Made by a program: the position numbers and the translations under genes. A DNA stretch of 64,000 nt from Pseudomonas sp. RIT623 (GTDB lineage: Bacteria; Pseudomonadota; Gammaproteobacteria; Pseudomonadales; Pseudomonadaceae), in the NCBI RefSeq assembly GCF_004519305.1, contig NZ_SOZA01000002.1:186001-250000 (forward strand), given 5' to 3'. The notes under the pieces are model-generated. The model was given only the letters and a program-made list of their open reading frames with translations. It ran no database searches and was not told where the DNA came from. Each line of letters begins with the position of its first letter. The first letter of the stretch is position 1. Positions 26,001 to 42,336 of the stretch are shown piece after piece.

Positions 26001-26018
26001 GGTAAGCAAATACTTACA
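26001..26018. promoter_or_regulatory. GacA-type upstream activating box of rsmZ
   Basis: GGTAAG-N6-CTTACA matches the GacA box TGTAAG-N6-CTTACA in 11 of 12 fixed positions. It lies about 175-190 bp upstream of the predicted rsmZ start, the distance known for rsm RNA genes. An AT-rich stretch (about 25890-25980) lies between box and promoter, suitable for bending proteins. Confidence 0.85.
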
Positions 26019-26140
26019 CACGTTGTTGCCAGGGTGGCTAAATGAATATTTAGGCGGGTTGGCCGTAGTGTTCGCCAGCGAGGCTGGCGCCTGCAACACC
26101 TTATTGCTGGCAAACCAGGCAACGTACCGCGGCCAGAACG

Positions 26141-26169
26141 CAAACGCCCCGAACAAGTCGGGGCGTTTG
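26141..26169 (-). terminator. Terminator downstream of rpoS
   Basis: A perfect 12-bp stem (26141-26152 with 26158-26169, loop acaag) begins 18 nt after the rpoS stop. The T-tract is weak, but the stem stability and position support termination before the rsmZ control region. Confidence 0.75.
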
Positions 26170-26186
26170 CGTACCTGGCTCAGCGG

Positions 26187-27194
26187 CTACTGAAACAACG
26201 ACTCGCTGGACAGCCCATTCTTCTCGAGGATCTCGCGCAAGCGCTTGAGGCCTTCGACCTGGATCTGCCGCACCCGCTCACGGGTCAGGCCGATCTCCAG
26301 CCCCACATCTTCCAGAGTGCTGCTCTCATGCCCACGCAGGCCAAAGCGGCGCACCACCACCTCGCGTTGCTTGTCGGTCAGCTCGCCCAGCCACTGATCG
26401 ATGCTCTGCGACAGGTCGTCGTCCTGCAGCAGCTCGCACGGGTCGGTGGGGCGGTCATCGGTCAGGGTGTCGAGCAGGGTCTTGTCCGAGTCCGGGCCGA
26501 GCGAGACATCCACCGACGACACCCGTTCGTTAAGGCCGAGCATGCGCTTGACCTCGGCCACCGGTTTTTCCAGCAGGCTGGCGATTTCTTCCGGCGACGG
26601 CTCGTGGTCGAGCTTTTGCGTCAGCTCCCGCGCGGCACGCAGGTAGACGTTGAGCTCCTTGACCACATGGATGGGCAGGCGGATGGTGCGGGTCTGGTTC
26701 ATGATCGCCCGCTCGATGGTCTGGCGGATCCACCAGGTCGCATAGGTCGAGAAGCGGAAGCCACGCTCAGGGTCGAACTTCTCCACCGCGCGAATCAGGC
26801 CCAGGTTGCCTTCCTCGATCAGGTCGAGCAACGACAGACCACGGTTGACGTAGCGGCGGGCGATCTTGACCACCAGGCGCAGGTTGCTTTCGATCATGCG
26901 CTTGCGACCGGCAGGGTCGCCTTTTTGCGAGAGACGCGCGAAATGCACTTCTTCCTCTGGCGAGAGCAGAGGCGAAAAGCCGATTTCGTTGAGATACAGC
27001 TGCGTGGCGTCGAGCGCCCGGCTGTAATCGATGTACTTGTGCTGCTTGAGCGATGCGCCCTGTTTCGACTTGGTCCGAACCGAAGGTACAGCAGGTTCGT
27101 CTGACACCACATCCGTTTCCAAAACGATGCCCGTCTCCATCAGTAGGAGGTCATCGTCGATGTCAAACTCCGGCACTTCTTTACTGAGAGCCAT
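26187..27194 (-). CDS. rpoS: Stationary-phase sigma factor RpoS
   Basis: RpoS directs RNA polymerase in stationary phase and stress. The 335-residue protein has region 1.2 ([20 protein letters not shown]), region 2 ([20 protein letters not shown] and [17 protein letters not shown]), and region 4.2 with the HTH ([20 protein letters not shown]). The length equals that of other fluorescent pseudomonads. AAAGGAC precedes the ATG, with a perfect palindrome just upstream of it. The main promoter is probably inside nlpD, as in other pseudomonads. Confidence 0.98.
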   Translation of the reverse strand: MALSKEVPEFDIDDDLLLMETGIVLETDVVSDEPAVPSVRTKSKQGASLKQHKYIDYSRALDATQLYLNEIGFSPLLSPEEEVHFARLSQKGDPAGRKRMIESNLRLVVKIARRYVNRGLSLLDLIEEGNLGLIRAVEKFDPERGFRFSTYATWWIRQTIERAIMNQTRTIRLPIHVVKELNVYLRAARELTQKLDHEPSPEEIASLLEKPVAEVKRMLGLNERVSSVDVSLGPDSDKTLLDTLTDDRPTDPCELLQDDDLSQSIDQWLGELTDKQREVVVRRFGLRGHESSTLEDVGLEIGLTRERVRQIQVEGLKRLREILEKNGLSSESLFQ

Positions 27195-27209
27195 TGTTAT
27201 AGTCCTTTG

Positions 27210-27225
27210 CTGAGTTCGAACTCAG
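27210..27225 (-). promoter_or_regulatory. Palindrome in the rpoS 5' untranslated region
   Basis: CTGAGTTCGAACTCAG is a perfect 16-bp palindrome that would form a UUCG-capped hairpin in the mRNA, ending 4 nt before the AAGGA ribosome binding site of rpoS. It could stabilise the mRNA or affect ribosome access; no protein binding is shown. Confidence 0.5.
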
Positions 27226-27299
27226 ACTCGAGCGTCACCCTTCCATGGCAGCGCTGGAGCCTGTCCCCTCTACATCCAAGGAACAGGCCGGGACATTGA

Positions 27300-28154
27300 T
27301 CAACGGCGTGGCAGGAACTGGAGTGGGTCGACGGGTTTGCCCTGGCGGCGAATCTCGAAATGCAGCTTCACCCGATCAGTGCCCGTGGACCCCATTTCTG
27401 CGATCGTCTGCCCTGCCTTGACCTGCTGCCCCTCCCGAACCAAAAGCCTGCGGTTGTGGCCGTAGGCACTGACGTAGGTATCGCTGTGTTTGATGATGAT
27501 GAGCTCGCCATAGCCCCTCAAGCCACTGCCGGCGTAGACCACCGCTCCATCAGACGCAGCAAAAACAGGCTGTCCCAAATCACCGGCGATATCAATGCCT
27601 TTATTCAAACTACCGTTTGAAGCGAATTTTCCAATCAACACGCCGTTCGCCGGCCATGTCCAACCGCCGACGGCACGCTCTGCGGCGGGCACCTGAGCAA
27701 CCGTTTGCGAGGCGCTGGAAGAGGCAGGCGTGGCACTTTTGCCCTTACCTGCGGACGGCGGTGGAGTACCGACAGGACGGCGGATGACCGTGGTCTTGCT
27801 CGACGACGAAGGGCTGCTGACGACCGTGGTGCTGCCCCCCGCGCCGCTGCTGAAACGAATCGGCTGGCCGGGGCGGATGGTGTAGGGCGCGGCGATGTTG
27901 TTGCGCGCCGCCAGCTCCTTGTAGTCCCAGCCATAGCGGAAGGCGATGGAGAACAAGGTGTCGCCCGGCTTGACGATGTACTGCCCCGAGGTGACGGTCG
28001 GGCGCTTGGGCGCCGCGTTGTTGCGGTCGACCACGCGCGCGCCGTTCGAGCCGGTGCTGGAACAGCCGGCCAGCAAGGTCCCCATGGCCAGCGCCAGCAC
28101 CAGAAGCTTCAACCCCGACCGATCCTTGCGCTGCCGCATGACTGTGTGACCCAC
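27300..28154 (-). CDS. nlpD: NlpD lipoprotein (LysM plus degenerate LytM)
   Basis: NlpD-type lipoproteins activate amidase AmiC for cell separation. The 284-residue protein has a lipoprotein signal with lipobox LLAGC (Cys 31), a LysM domain (YIVKPGDTLFSIAFRYGWDY), a Ser/Pro linker, and a C-terminal M23/LytM domain. The zinc site is degenerate (NKGIDIAG where active enzymes have His), as expected for a non-enzymatic activator. I chose the GTG start with AGGGGA 6-7 nt upstream because MGHTVMRQRK aligns with the usual N-terminus; ATGs at 28169 and 28139 are alternatives. Confidence 0.92.
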   Translation of the reverse strand: MGHTVMRQRKDRSGLKLLVLALAMGTLLAGCSSTGSNGARVVDRNNAAPKRPTVTSGQYIVKPGDTLFSIAFRYGWDYKELAARNNIAAPYTIRPGQPIRFSSGAGGSTTVVSSPSSSSKTTVIRRPVGTPPPSAGKGKSATPASSSASQTVAQVPAAERAVGGWTWPANGVLIGKFASNGSLNKGIDIAGDLGQPVFAASDGAVVYAGSGLRGYGELIIIKHSDTYVSAYGHNRRLLVREGQQVKAGQTIAEMGSTGTDRVKLHFEIRRQGKPVDPLQFLPRR

Positions 28155-28332
28155 CCGCGCTCCCCTCATGGTGCCTGAATACGACGATACGAAATGCAAT
28201 ATTGTTTCAATTATAACCGAGCCGGCGCCCCAGGGGTGGCTCGCAGTTGGACCGACGCTCGGCGGTGGCCACGCCAGATAGACAGGGCCGGCGCGCAGTA
28301 ATTCGTCGCGCGTGCAAATATTCCGAGGTCGC

Positions 28333-29746
<1,414 letters not shown>

Positions 29747-29759
<13 letters not shown>

Positions 29760-30805
29760 GGGCTGTCCGTCTGCCCTGCCGGCACCAGATCGACGAGTTC
29801 GCGCACCACCACGGTGGCGAAGCATCCGGCCGGAAGGACGAATTCCAGTTGCAGGATATCAGGCTCGGGATAATGCCACGTCAGCCGCCCAATAGGGAGC
29901 CGCAGGATGCGCCGTTCGTGATCCATGCCCGCTCGCGCCAGCCAATCGCACAGCGCTGGATGGCGCGCGGCGACCGCGGATTCGAGCGCCAGGGCCGCGC
30001 CCTGGCTAGGTGCCGCGCCCACGCCCCACAGCGGCCCGGTCGGGTGCAGGTCGAGAATGGCCAGGCGTGGATCGTTGCATTCGGCCTCACCGGCCACGAA
30101 GAAGCTGCGCTTGTCGGTGAAGGCCAACAGGTCGCCGACCTGGGCGCGCTGCCAACTACCGTCGGCGACACGCTCGGCCAGCACCTGGTTGAACAGGTAG
30201 CTGCGCCCGGCGGACAGCAGCCGCGAACGGAGGTTGCGCTGCTCGGGCAATGCCTGGCGCGCGGCCCAGCTCTGGGCGTCGTGCACGTTGCCGCCGGCAT
30301 GGCCGAAGCGCTGGGCGCCGAAGTAGTTCGGCACACCGTGCTGTTTAAGGTGCTCAAGACGGGCGTCGATGGCCGCATGATCGGCTTGCAGCGCAGTCAG
30401 GCGCAGGGTGAAGCCGTTGGCCGAATGGGCGCCGCGTTGCAGCTTGCGCTGGTGGCGCACCTGCTTGAGCACGCGCAGGGTATCGTCCTCGGCCCGGGAC
30501 AAGTCCGGGTCGGCCTTGCCCGGCAGGTGCAGGCTGAACCACTGGCGGGTCAGGGCCTGGCGGTCCTTGAGCCCGGCGTAGCTGATGGCACGCACCGGCA
30601 CGCCAGCAGCGCGGGCCAGGCGTCGGGCCGCTTCCTCGGTGTTGAGGTCGCGCTTCTCGACCCACAGCCACAGGTGCTCGCCCTGGCCGGACAGCGGGAT
30701 GTCGAGCACTTCGTCGACCTGGAAATCATCGGCCACGGCCTTGAGCACCGCAGTGCCCAATGCTTCGCCCGAGGCCCGTGGCCCCAGCAGTTGCAGGTCG
30801 TTCAT
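29747..30805 (-). CDS. truD: tRNA pseudouridine(13) synthase TruD
   Basis: TruD makes pseudouridine at position 13 of tRNA-Glu. The 352-residue protein has the catalytic [17 protein letters not shown] segment (Asp of the KDR motif), [12 protein letters not shown] near the middle, and the [13 protein letters not shown] block. It is coupled to ispF by a 4-nt ATGA overlap. Confidence 0.96.
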
Positions 30806-31275
30806 GCGCGCAGCAGCAGGGCGACCGCGTGCACGGCAATGCCCTCCTCACGGCCGGTGAAGCCCAGCTTTTCCTCAGTGGTGGCCTTGACGTTGACCTG
30901 GTCGAGTTCGACCTGCAGGTCGCCGGCGAGGTACTGGCGCATGGTTTCGATATGCGGCGCCATGCGTGGGGCCTGGGCGATGATGGTGGCGTCGATATTG
31001 CCGACCCTCCAGCCCTTTTCACCGACGATGCGCACCACATGGCGCAGCAGCTCGCGGCTGTCGATGCCCTTGAAGCGCGCGTCGGTGTCGGGGAAATGCT
31101 TGCCGATATCGCCCAGCGCCGCGGCGCCCAGCAGGGCATCGCTCACCGCATGCAGCAGCACGTCGCCGTCGGAATGGGCCAGCAGGCCGTATTTATGGGG
31201 GATACGCACCCCGCCCAGGGTAATGAAATCACCGTCGCAGAAACGATGGACATCGTAGCCGTGGCCAATACGCAT
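30802..31275 (-). CDS. ispF: MEP cyclodiphosphate synthase IspF
   Basis: IspF forms 2-C-methyl-D-erythritol 2,4-cyclodiphosphate in the non-mevalonate isoprenoid pathway. The 157-residue protein starts [12 protein letters not shown] (metal ligands D8 and H10) and has [20 protein letters not shown]. IspD and Dxr of the same pathway are also in this window, as separate units at 34523-35230 and 54531-55721. Confidence 0.97.
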   Translation of the reverse strand: MRIGHGYDVHRFCDGDFITLGGVRIPHKYGLLAHSDGDVLLHAVSDALLGAAALGDIGKHFPDTDARFKGIDSRELLRHVVRIVGEKGWRVGNIDATIIAQAPRMAPHIETMRQYLAGDLQVELDQVNVKATTEEKLGFTGREEGIAVHAVALLLRA

Positions 31276-31361
31276 AGAAGAACGCCCTGATTGAGTCAGG
31301 GCGTGATTCTACCTGCTTTGCAGGGGCTTGGGCGGATGTGTTTGGGGCTGTACGGGCCTCG

Positions 31362-31415
31362 TTCGCCGGCAAGCCGGCTCCTACGAAACCCGGTAGGAGC
31401 CGGCTTGCCGGCGAA
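31362..31415. repeat. REP pair, ispF-fghA intergenic
   Basis: Two 23-bp exact inverted copies (31362-31384 and 31393-31415) of a Pseudomonas REP-like unit (containing GTAGGAGCCGGCTTG) flank an 8-nt spacer. It lies between two minus-strand genes and could end fghA transcription or protect the mRNA. Confidence 0.85.
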
Positions 31416-31429
31416 CAGGGCCTGCTGGG

Positions 31430-32284
31430 CTACCCCCTGCCCAACGCCACCGCGTGATGGCGCAGGTGTTCATCGATGAAGCTGGCGATGAAGTAGTAGC
31501 TGTGGTCATACCCCGGCTGCAGGCGCAGGGTCAGCGCATGACCACCTTTGCGTGCCGCCTGCTCCAGTGTTTCAGGCTTGAGCTGCTTCTCGAGGAAGTC
31601 GTCACGGTCGCCCTGGTCCACCAGCAATGGCGGACACTCACCGGAAGGGGTTTCGGCCAGCAGCACGCTGGCATCCCACTCGCGCCAGCGTGAACGGTCT
31701 TCACCGAGGTAGCGCGAAAACGCCTTCTCGCCCCACGGGCAATCCATCGGGTTGCTGATCGGCGAAAACGCCGACACCGAACGGTAGCGGCCCGGGTTGC
31801 GCAAGGCACAGACCAGCGCGCCATGCCCGCCCATCGAGTGACCACTGATACTGCGCTGTTCGGACGCCGGGAAGTACGCTTCGATCAACGCCGGCAACTC
31901 ATGTACCACGTAGTCATGCATGCGGTAGTGCTGCGCCCAGGGCTGCTGGGTAGCGTTGACGTAGAAGCCGGCGCCCTGGCCGAAGTCCCAGGCGCCGTCC
32001 GGATCCCCCGGCACCTGCTCGCCGCGCGGGCTGGTGTCCGGGGCGACGATGATCAGCCCAAGCTCGGCGGCCAGGCGCTGGGCGCCGGCCTTGTGCATGA
32101 AGTTCTCGTCGGTGCAGGTCAGGCCGCTGAGCCAGTACAGCACCGGCAGCTTCTCGCCCTGCTCGGCCTGGGGCGGCAGGTATACGGCGAACACCATGTC
32201 GCAGCCAAGCACCTTGGAGCTGTGCCGGTAACGCTTGTGCCAGCCGCCGAAGCTTTTTTGGCAAGAGATGTTTTCCAGCGTCAT
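31430..32284 (-). CDS. fghA: S-formylglutathione hydrolase
   Basis: The enzyme hydrolyses S-formylglutathione to formate and glutathione, the second step of formaldehyde detoxification. The 284-residue protein is an esterase-D type alpha/beta hydrolase with [18 protein letters not shown], the nucleophile motif GHSMGGHGA, and the C-terminal [16 protein letters not shown] histidine block. It follows adhC by 9 nt and is surely co-transcribed with it. Confidence 0.96.
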   Translation of the reverse strand: MTLENISCQKSFGGWHKRYRHSSKVLGCDMVFAVYLPPQAEQGEKLPVLYWLSGLTCTDENFMHKAGAQRLAAELGLIIVAPDTSPRGEQVPGDPDGAWDFGQGAGFYVNATQQPWAQHYRMHDYVVHELPALIEAYFPASEQRSISGHSMGGHGALVCALRNPGRYRSVSAFSPISNPMDCPWGEKAFSRYLGEDRSRWREWDASVLLAETPSGECPPLLVDQGDRDDFLEKQLKPETLEQAARKGGHALTLRLQPGYDHSYYFIASFIDEHLRHHAVALGRG

Positions 32285-32293
32285 GGCAGGGCC

Positions 32294-33463
<1,170 letters not shown>

Positions 33464-33515
33464 TTATGAATAATCCAGCAGATCACAAAACATTATTGCC
33501 ATACAGGGATAATCA

Positions 33516-34418
33516 ATGAGCAGTCGCTGGGAAGGCATCGACGAGTTCGTCGCCGTTGCCGAGTCAGGCCAGTTCACCGCGGCTGCCGAGCGCCTGGGGG
33601 TGTCCTCGTCGCATATCAGCCGCCAGATCGCTCGCCTCGAAGAGCGCTTGCAGACCCGACTGCTGTACCGCAGCACCCGGCGGGTCACGCTGAGCGAGGC
33701 AGGCCAGACCTTCCTGCAGCATTGCCAGCGCCTGCAGGATGGTCGCGAAGAGGCCCTGCGCGCCATGGGCGACCTGGCCAGCGAACCCAAGGGCTTGCTA
33801 CGCATGACCTGCGCCGTGGCCTACGGCGAACGCTTCATCGTGCCGCTGGTGACTCGGTTCATGGGCCAGTATCCACAACTGCGGGTCGAAGTGGAGTTGA
33901 GCAACCGCACCCTCGACCTGCTGCATGAGGGCATGGACCTGGCCATCCGCCTGGGCCGCTTGCAGGACTCCCGGCTGGTGGCCACGCGACTGGCGCCGCG
34001 ACGCATGTACCTGTGCGCATCGCCCGCTTACCTGGAGCGCTATGGGCGGCCTCACAGCCTTTCGGAGCTGGCGCGGCACAATTGCCTGGTCGGTAGCTCC
34101 GATCTATGGGCGCTGCAGCAGGACGGGCGTGAGTTCAGCCAGCGGGTGCAGGGCAACTGGCGCTGCAACAGCGGGCAGGCGGTGCTGGATGCGGCATTGC
34201 AGGGGATGGGGTTGTGCCAGCTGCCGGACTACTACGTGCTCGAGCACTTGCACAGCGGGGCGCTGGTGTCACTGCTGGAGGGGCACCAACCGCCGAATAC
34301 AGCGGTGTGGGCGTTGTATCCGCAGCAGCGGCATCTGTCGCCGAAGGTGCGGCGGTTGGTGGACTATCTCAAGGAAGGGTTGGCGCAGTTGCCGGAGTAT
34401 CGCAGCACTCCCCTGTAG
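33516..34418 (+). CDS. LysR-family transcriptional regulator
   Basis: The 300-residue protein has an N-terminal winged HTH (FVAVAESGQFTAAAERLGVS near residues 11-30, then SHISRQIARLEERLQTRLL) and a C-terminal periplasmic-binding-like effector domain. It is divergent from adhC-fghA across a 109-bp gap, so it may regulate that pair; the inducer is not evident. Its TAG lies inside a REP element. Confidence 0.9.
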   Translation: MSSRWEGIDEFVAVAESGQFTAAAERLGVSSSHISRQIARLEERLQTRLLYRSTRRVTLSEAGQTFLQHCQRLQDGREEALRAMGDLASEPKGLLRMTCAVAYGERFIVPLVTRFMGQYPQLRVEVELSNRTLDLLHEGMDLAIRLGRLQDSRLVATRLAPRRMYLCASPAYLERYGRPHSLSELARHNCLVGSSDLWALQQDGREFSQRVQGNWRCNSGQAVLDAALQGMGLCQLPDYYVLEHLHSGALVSLLEGHQPPNTAVWALYPQQRHLSPKVRRLVDYLKEGLAQLPEYRSTPL

Positions 34419-34500
34419 GAGCGGGCTTGGCCCGCGAAGCAGCCAGCGCGTGGCATGGCACCGGCATTGCCGGTGTTCGCGGGGCAAGCCCGCTCCTACA
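34414..34500. repeat. REP pair, LysR-ispD intergenic
   Basis: Two inverted REP-like arms (34414-34438 and 34476-34500, about 25 bp, GTAGGAGCGGGCTTG type) surround a 37-bp spacer, itself with a small GCCGGnATTGCCGGT-like hairpin. The stop codon of the LysR gene is part of the left arm. The genes converge here, so the repeat may act as terminator for both. Confidence 0.85.
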
Positions 34501-34522
34501 GAGGCGGTGCCAGGTCGGGCGC

Positions 34523-35230
34523 TCAGCGGCGCCCGGCCCAGCGCTGGCGCAACCACTCCAGGTCTTCCGGACGGGTCACCTTGATATTGTCGCTGCGCCC
34601 TTCGACCAGGCGCGGCGCATGACCGGCCCACTCGATAGCGGACGACTCGTCGGTGACCGCCACATCGGACACCAGGCACTCGGCCAACGCCCGATGCAAC
34701 ATGCCGAGGCGAAACATCTGCGGGGTGTAGGCCTGCCAGACGGTGCTGCGATCGACCGTGGCAGCCACCCTACCCTCGCAGTCGGCACGCTTGAGCGTGT
34801 CCCGAGCGGGTACGGCGAGCAATCCACCGACGGGATCTTCAGCCAGGGCTGACAGCAACTTGTCCAGATCGCCACGCGCCAGATTCGGCCGCGCGGCGTC
34901 GTGCACCAGCACCCAGTCGTCATCCGACGCGCCCTGGGCATGCAGCAGCAATAGCGCATTGAGCACCGAATCTGCACGCTCGTGACCGCCCGGCGCGCGC
35001 TGGATACGCGAATCGCTGGCGCTACGCAGGCCGGGCCAGTAAGGGTCATCTTCGGCAATGCTGACCACCACGCCCTTGAGCATGGGATGGTCGAGGAAAC
35101 AGTCGAGGCTATGCTCGAGAATGGTCTGCCCGCCTAACTGCAGGTACTGCTTGGGGCGGTCGGCAGCCATGCGGGCACCTACGCCCGCGGCGGGAATCAC
35201 GGCCCAGAAGGCCGGCAATACGTGGGTCAT
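34523..35230 (-). CDS. ispD: MEP cytidylyltransferase IspD
   Basis: IspD couples CTP to methylerythritol phosphate. The 235-residue protein has the nucleotide loop VIPAAGVGARMAADRPKQYL near residues 12-31, VLVHDAARPNL (metal/CTP site), and IEWAGHAPRLVEGRSDNIKV near the C-terminus. It overlaps the ftsB stop by 4 nt, an arrangement conserved in gamma-proteobacteria. Confidence 0.97.
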   Translation of the reverse strand: MTHVLPAFWAVIPAAGVGARMAADRPKQYLQLGGQTILEHSLDCFLDHPMLKGVVVSIAEDDPYWPGLRSASDSRIQRAPGGHERADSVLNALLLLHAQGASDDDWVLVHDAARPNLARGDLDKLLSALAEDPVGGLLAVPARDTLKRADCEGRVAATVDRSTVWQAYTPQMFRLGMLHRALAECLVSDVAVTDESSAIEWAGHAPRLVEGRSDNIKVTRPEDLEWLRQRWAGRR

Positions 35231-35508
35231 TTCTGCGGCAACTGGTAGAGGGTTTCGCCCTCCTTGACCATCCCCAACTCATGACGAGCCCGTTCTTCCA
35301 CGGTCTCCATACCTTTCTTCAACTCCAGTACCTCGGCGTCGAGCACGCGGTTGCGCTCCAGCAAACGTTCGTTTTCCGCATGCTGGTCGGCAATCTGCTG
35401 CTTGAGCTCGGTCACTTGCGCCAGGCTGCCATTACCGACCCAAAGGCGATATTGCAGGCCACCGAGCAACAGGAGCAGGACGAGGAACAACCAATAGGGA
35501 CTGCGCAT
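35227..35508 (-). CDS. ftsB: Cell division protein FtsB
   Basis: FtsB forms the FtsQLB divisome complex. The 93-residue protein has one N-terminal membrane helix (PYWLFLVLLLLLGGLQYRLW) and a leucine-zipper-like coiled coil (LKQQIADQHAENERLLERNR), then EERARHELGMVKEGE typical of FtsB. It lies after eno in the conserved eno-ftsB-ispD order. Confidence 0.95.
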   Translation of the reverse strand: MRSPYWLFLVLLLLLGGLQYRLWVGNGSLAQVTELKQQIADQHAENERLLERNRVLDAEVLELKKGMETVEERARHELGMVKEGETLYQLPQK

Positions 35509-35555
35509 GAAGATATCCAGGGTAAAAAAGGCCGCCGCAGCGAGCTTCCGATAGC

Positions 35556-35583
35556 ACGAAGCCTGGCCAAGGCCAGGCTTCGT
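35556..35583 (-). terminator. Hairpin between eno and ftsB
   Basis: A 13-bp stem (35556-35568 with 35571-35583; the innermost pairs must open to give a loop) lies in the 158-nt gap between eno and ftsB. No T-run follows directly; a T6 run appears about 27 nt further on the minus strand. It may be a partial terminator or processing site. Confidence 0.45.
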
Positions 35584-35666
35584 CGACAGAAACCCGTGGG
35601 AAACGCCTGAAAATTCAGTATGAACTTTCAGGCTGCCCCGGCTGCTGCCTTTTTACCATCTCTTGC

Positions 35667-37013
<1,347 letters not shown>

Positions 37014-37111
37014 TCACCAGGCGACATGGCACGGGCAGGCCTGGGGAAGGGAGCCCCCTGACCGATAGGTCAGGGGGTGGAACGGGCGGTACTTTACCCG
37101 AGAAATGAGCT

Positions 37112-39610
<2,499 letters not shown>

Positions 39611-39859
39611 TTAAGGCGGTCAGCGCCGCCGGAGAAAGCGAAGGAAGGCCGAAGCCCCCGATCACCTGCGTCAATCACAGTGCATCTCGAAAAACTGCCG
39701 CGTCTGTACAGACCAGGGGTATCCCCGGCATGGAGCTCGCTCGTCATTTTAAGAAATCAGCCCAGCAAAAAACTGCTTGGTAATCGGCAACCTCTGTGTT
39801 TTCGCGGAACCCACAGAAGCTGTATCAAGAAGGGAGGGTAGTCTACCTGAATGTACCCT

Positions 39860-41143
39860 TCAGCTCAAACCTTGCACGTTCGTCGGTGGCTGCCAGTGCA
39901 GTTGGCAATCTGCCAATGCCAGCTCGGGCAGGTTGGCCACCGCCAGCAACTGCTCGCCGCGATATAGCAACGGCAGGCGCGAGCGCACGAAGTGCGGGAT
40001 CTGCGCCTCGTTGAGCAAGCGCTTGAGATCGCGCCGGCCGCGCCCTGGAATATCCAGCACTTCGCCACCTTGGCGATAGGCGATGCGCAGGCCGGCGCCC
40101 TCGGCGCGAGCTGCAAGCCAGACCTGGCCGTTACCCGGCAGCACCAGCGGCTGCGATGGATTCGGCCAGGCCTGCTCGCCAATCGGCGCTACCAGCCATT
40201 GTCCGTCCAGCCACCAGATGCGCCCATGGCCGCGCTGCACTTGACCGTCGGTCAGACGCCAGAGCGGACAGGCATCGCCGGCGGCGTCACGCAGGTCGTT
40301 CCAGCCAGCCCAGTGGCGACTGTCCGGCAGGCGGGTACGGTGGCTGAGCCAGGATTGCAGGGCATTGCGCTGGCGCGCCGGCGACAGGGCCTTGAGCACG
40401 GCGAGGTCAAGAGAGGCCAGGCCGAGCCAGGGCAGCGGCGCATTGTCGCAGGCCGGGGCCAGGTCGCTGGCGGCCAGCTCGTCGAGCAAGCCCAGCGCCT
40501 CGCCCAGGTGCTCGGCACTGCGCGCCAGATTGGCGTCCACTTGCGGCCAGCGACCGCGCAACAGCGGCAGGGCCTCGCCACGGAGGAAGTTGCGGGCAAA
40601 GGCCGTGTCGTCATTGGACGGGTCATCGACCCATACCAGCCCGTGAGTGTCGGCGTAGGCCTGCAACTGCTGGCGCGACAGCCCCAGCATCGGCCGCACC
40701 AGGCTACCCTGCCCCAGAACCCGATGCTCCGGCATGGCGGACAATCCGCGCAGGCCGGCACCGCGCAGCAGGCGAAAAAGCAGGGTCTCAGCCTGATCGT
40801 CACGGTGCTGCCCCGTGAACAACACCGCGCCAGCGCCCAGTCGCTTTACAAAGGCTTCATAGCGGGCATTGCGGGCCGCCTGCTCGAGGCTGGCGCCGGG
40901 GGCGACCCGGACAGGGATTACCTCAAGCTCGACACCCAGGGTGGCACACACCGCTCGGCAGTGATCGGGCCAGGCGTCGGCGGCGGCTTGCAGGCCGTGA
41001 TGGATATGGATGGCGCGCAGGGGCGGCGTTGAATGGTTGCGAGAGTAATCAGCGAGCTGGTGCAGGAGGACAGTGGAGTCCAGGCCGCCAGAGAAGGCGA
41101 CGTACCAGGCGGGAGCATTGAGCCAAGGGGTGAGGTTGAACAT
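39860..41143 (-). CDS. tilS: tRNA(Ile)-lysidine synthase TilS
   Basis: TilS converts the anticodon cytidine of tRNA-Ile2 to lysidine so that it reads AUA. The 427-residue protein has the PP-loop YVAFSGGLDSTVLLHQL near residues 14-30, the FTGQHRDDQAETLLFRLLRG block, and C-terminal TilS domains. The family needs both and this length is normal. Confidence 0.96.
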   Translation of the reverse strand: MFNLTPWLNAPAWYVAFSGGLDSTVLLHQLADYSRNHSTPPLRAIHIHHGLQAAADAWPDHCRAVCATLGVELEVIPVRVAPGASLEQAARNARYEAFVKRLGAGAVLFTGQHRDDQAETLLFRLLRGAGLRGLSAMPEHRVLGQGSLVRPMLGLSRQQLQAYADTHGLVWVDDPSNDDTAFARNFLRGEALPLLRGRWPQVDANLARSAEHLGEALGLLDELAASDLAPACDNAPLPWLGLASLDLAVLKALSPARQRNALQSWLSHRTRLPDSRHWAGWNDLRDAAGDACPLWRLTDGQVQRGHGRIWWLDGQWLVAPIGEQAWPNPSQPLVLPGNGQVWLAARAEGAGLRIAYRQGGEVLDIPGRGRRDLKRLLNEAQIPHFVRSRLPLLYRGEQLLAVANLPELALADCQLHWQPPTNVQGLS

Positions 41144-41185
41144 CAGGGCCTCACAGGGCTTGAGATCGCCGGGGTCGCTTTGCGC

Positions 41186-41259
41186 CCCTTTCGCGACACA
41201 AGGCCGCTCCTACAAGGGATCGCGGTCGCCTGTAGGAGCGGCCTTGTGTCGCGAAAGGG
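41186..41259. repeat. REP pair, tilS-accA intergenic
   Basis: Two perfect 29-bp inverted arms (41186-41214 and 41231-41259, GTAGGAGCGGCCTTG type) are separated by 16 bp, between two minus-strand genes. The arms are long enough to act as a terminator for accA as well. Confidence 0.88.
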
Positions 41260-41283
41260 CCGCGAAGCGACCCCCGCAATGCA

Positions 41284-42231
41284 TCAGAGGCCGTAGCTCA
41301 TCAGGCGATCGTAACGGCGCTTGAGCAGCGCGTCGTTGTCGAGCTTGCCGAGCATGTCCAGCTGTTCGACCAGGTCGCCACGGATGCTCGCGGCCATCGC
41401 GGCCGGGTCGCGGTGGGCGCCACCCAGGGGCTCGCCGATGACCTTGTCGACGATGTTCAGGCTCTTCAGGCGCTCGGCGGTGATACCCATGGCCTCGGCG
41501 GCGTCGGCAGCCTTGTCGGCGGTCTTCCACAGGATCGAGGCGCAGCCTTCCGGCGAGATCACCGAGTAGGTGGAATACTGCAGCATGTTCAGCTGGTCGC
41601 ACACGCCAATGGCCAGCGCGCCGCCGGAACCACCCTCACCGATCACGGTGGCGATGATCGGGGTCTTCAGGCGCGCCATCACGCGCAGGTTCCAGGCAAT
41701 GGCCTCGCTCTGGTTGCGCTCTTCGGCGTCGATGCCCGGGTAGGCACCCGGGGTGTCGATGAAGGTCAGGATCGGCATCTTGAAGCGCTCGGCCATTTCC
41801 ATCAGGCGGCAGGCCTTGCGGTAGCCTTCCGGGCGCGGCATGCCGAAGTTACGGCGGACCTTCTCGCGCACTTCGCGGCCCTTCTGGTGGCCGATGACCA
41901 TGACCGGCTTGTCGTTCAGGCGCGCGGTACCGCCGACGATCGCGGCGTCGTCGGAGAAGTGACGGTCGCCGTGCAGCTCTTCGAACTCGGTGAAGATGTG
42001 GTCGATGTAGTCGAGCGTGTACGGACGGCGCGGGTGACGGGCCAGGCGGGCGATCTGCCAGCTGGTCAGGTTGCCGAAGATGCTCTCGGTCAGGGTGCTG
42101 CTCTTGTCTTGCAGACGGGCAATTTCATCGCTGATGTTCAGCGAGTTGTCGTTGCCCACCAGGCGCAGCTCTTCGATCTTGGCTTGCAGGTCGGCAATCG
42201 GCTGTTCGAAATCGAGGAAATTCGGGTTCAT
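41284..42231 (-). CDS. accA: Acetyl-CoA carboxylase, carboxyltransferase alpha subunit
   Basis: AccA with AccD transfers carboxyl from biotin to acetyl-CoA to give malonyl-CoA. The 315-residue protein starts [20 protein letters not shown], has the [19 protein letters not shown] block and [16 protein letters not shown] oxyanion region. It lies after dnaE in the conserved dnaE-accA order. Confidence 0.97.
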   Translation of the reverse strand: MNPNFLDFEQPIADLQAKIEELRLVGNDNSLNISDEIARLQDKSSTLTESIFGNLTSWQIARLARHPRRPYTLDYIDHIFTEFEELHGDRHFSDDAAIVGGTARLNDKPVMVIGHQKGREVREKVRRNFGMPRPEGYRKACRLMEMAERFKMPILTFIDTPGAYPGIDAEERNQSEAIAWNLRVMARLKTPIIATVIGEGGSGGALAIGVCDQLNMLQYSTYSVISPEGCASILWKTADKAADAAEAMGITAERLKSLNIVDKVIGEPLGGAHRDPAAMAASIRGDLVEQLDMLGKLDNDALLKRRYDRLMSYGL

Positions 42232-42336
42232 AGGCTTCCGTCTTGGGTCTACGGCCAGGCGGCCGGCCGGTGGATCCGTTTGGCGCCCTACCTTAAGGGA
42301 TCAGGCGCATAAAGGTCGAGATTAAAATGCGTCGTT

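Noticed and set aside
26187-28154. NlpD as an active M23 endopeptidase
   Set aside because: The first zinc ligand His is replaced by Asn (NKGID), so it is more likely an amidase activator.
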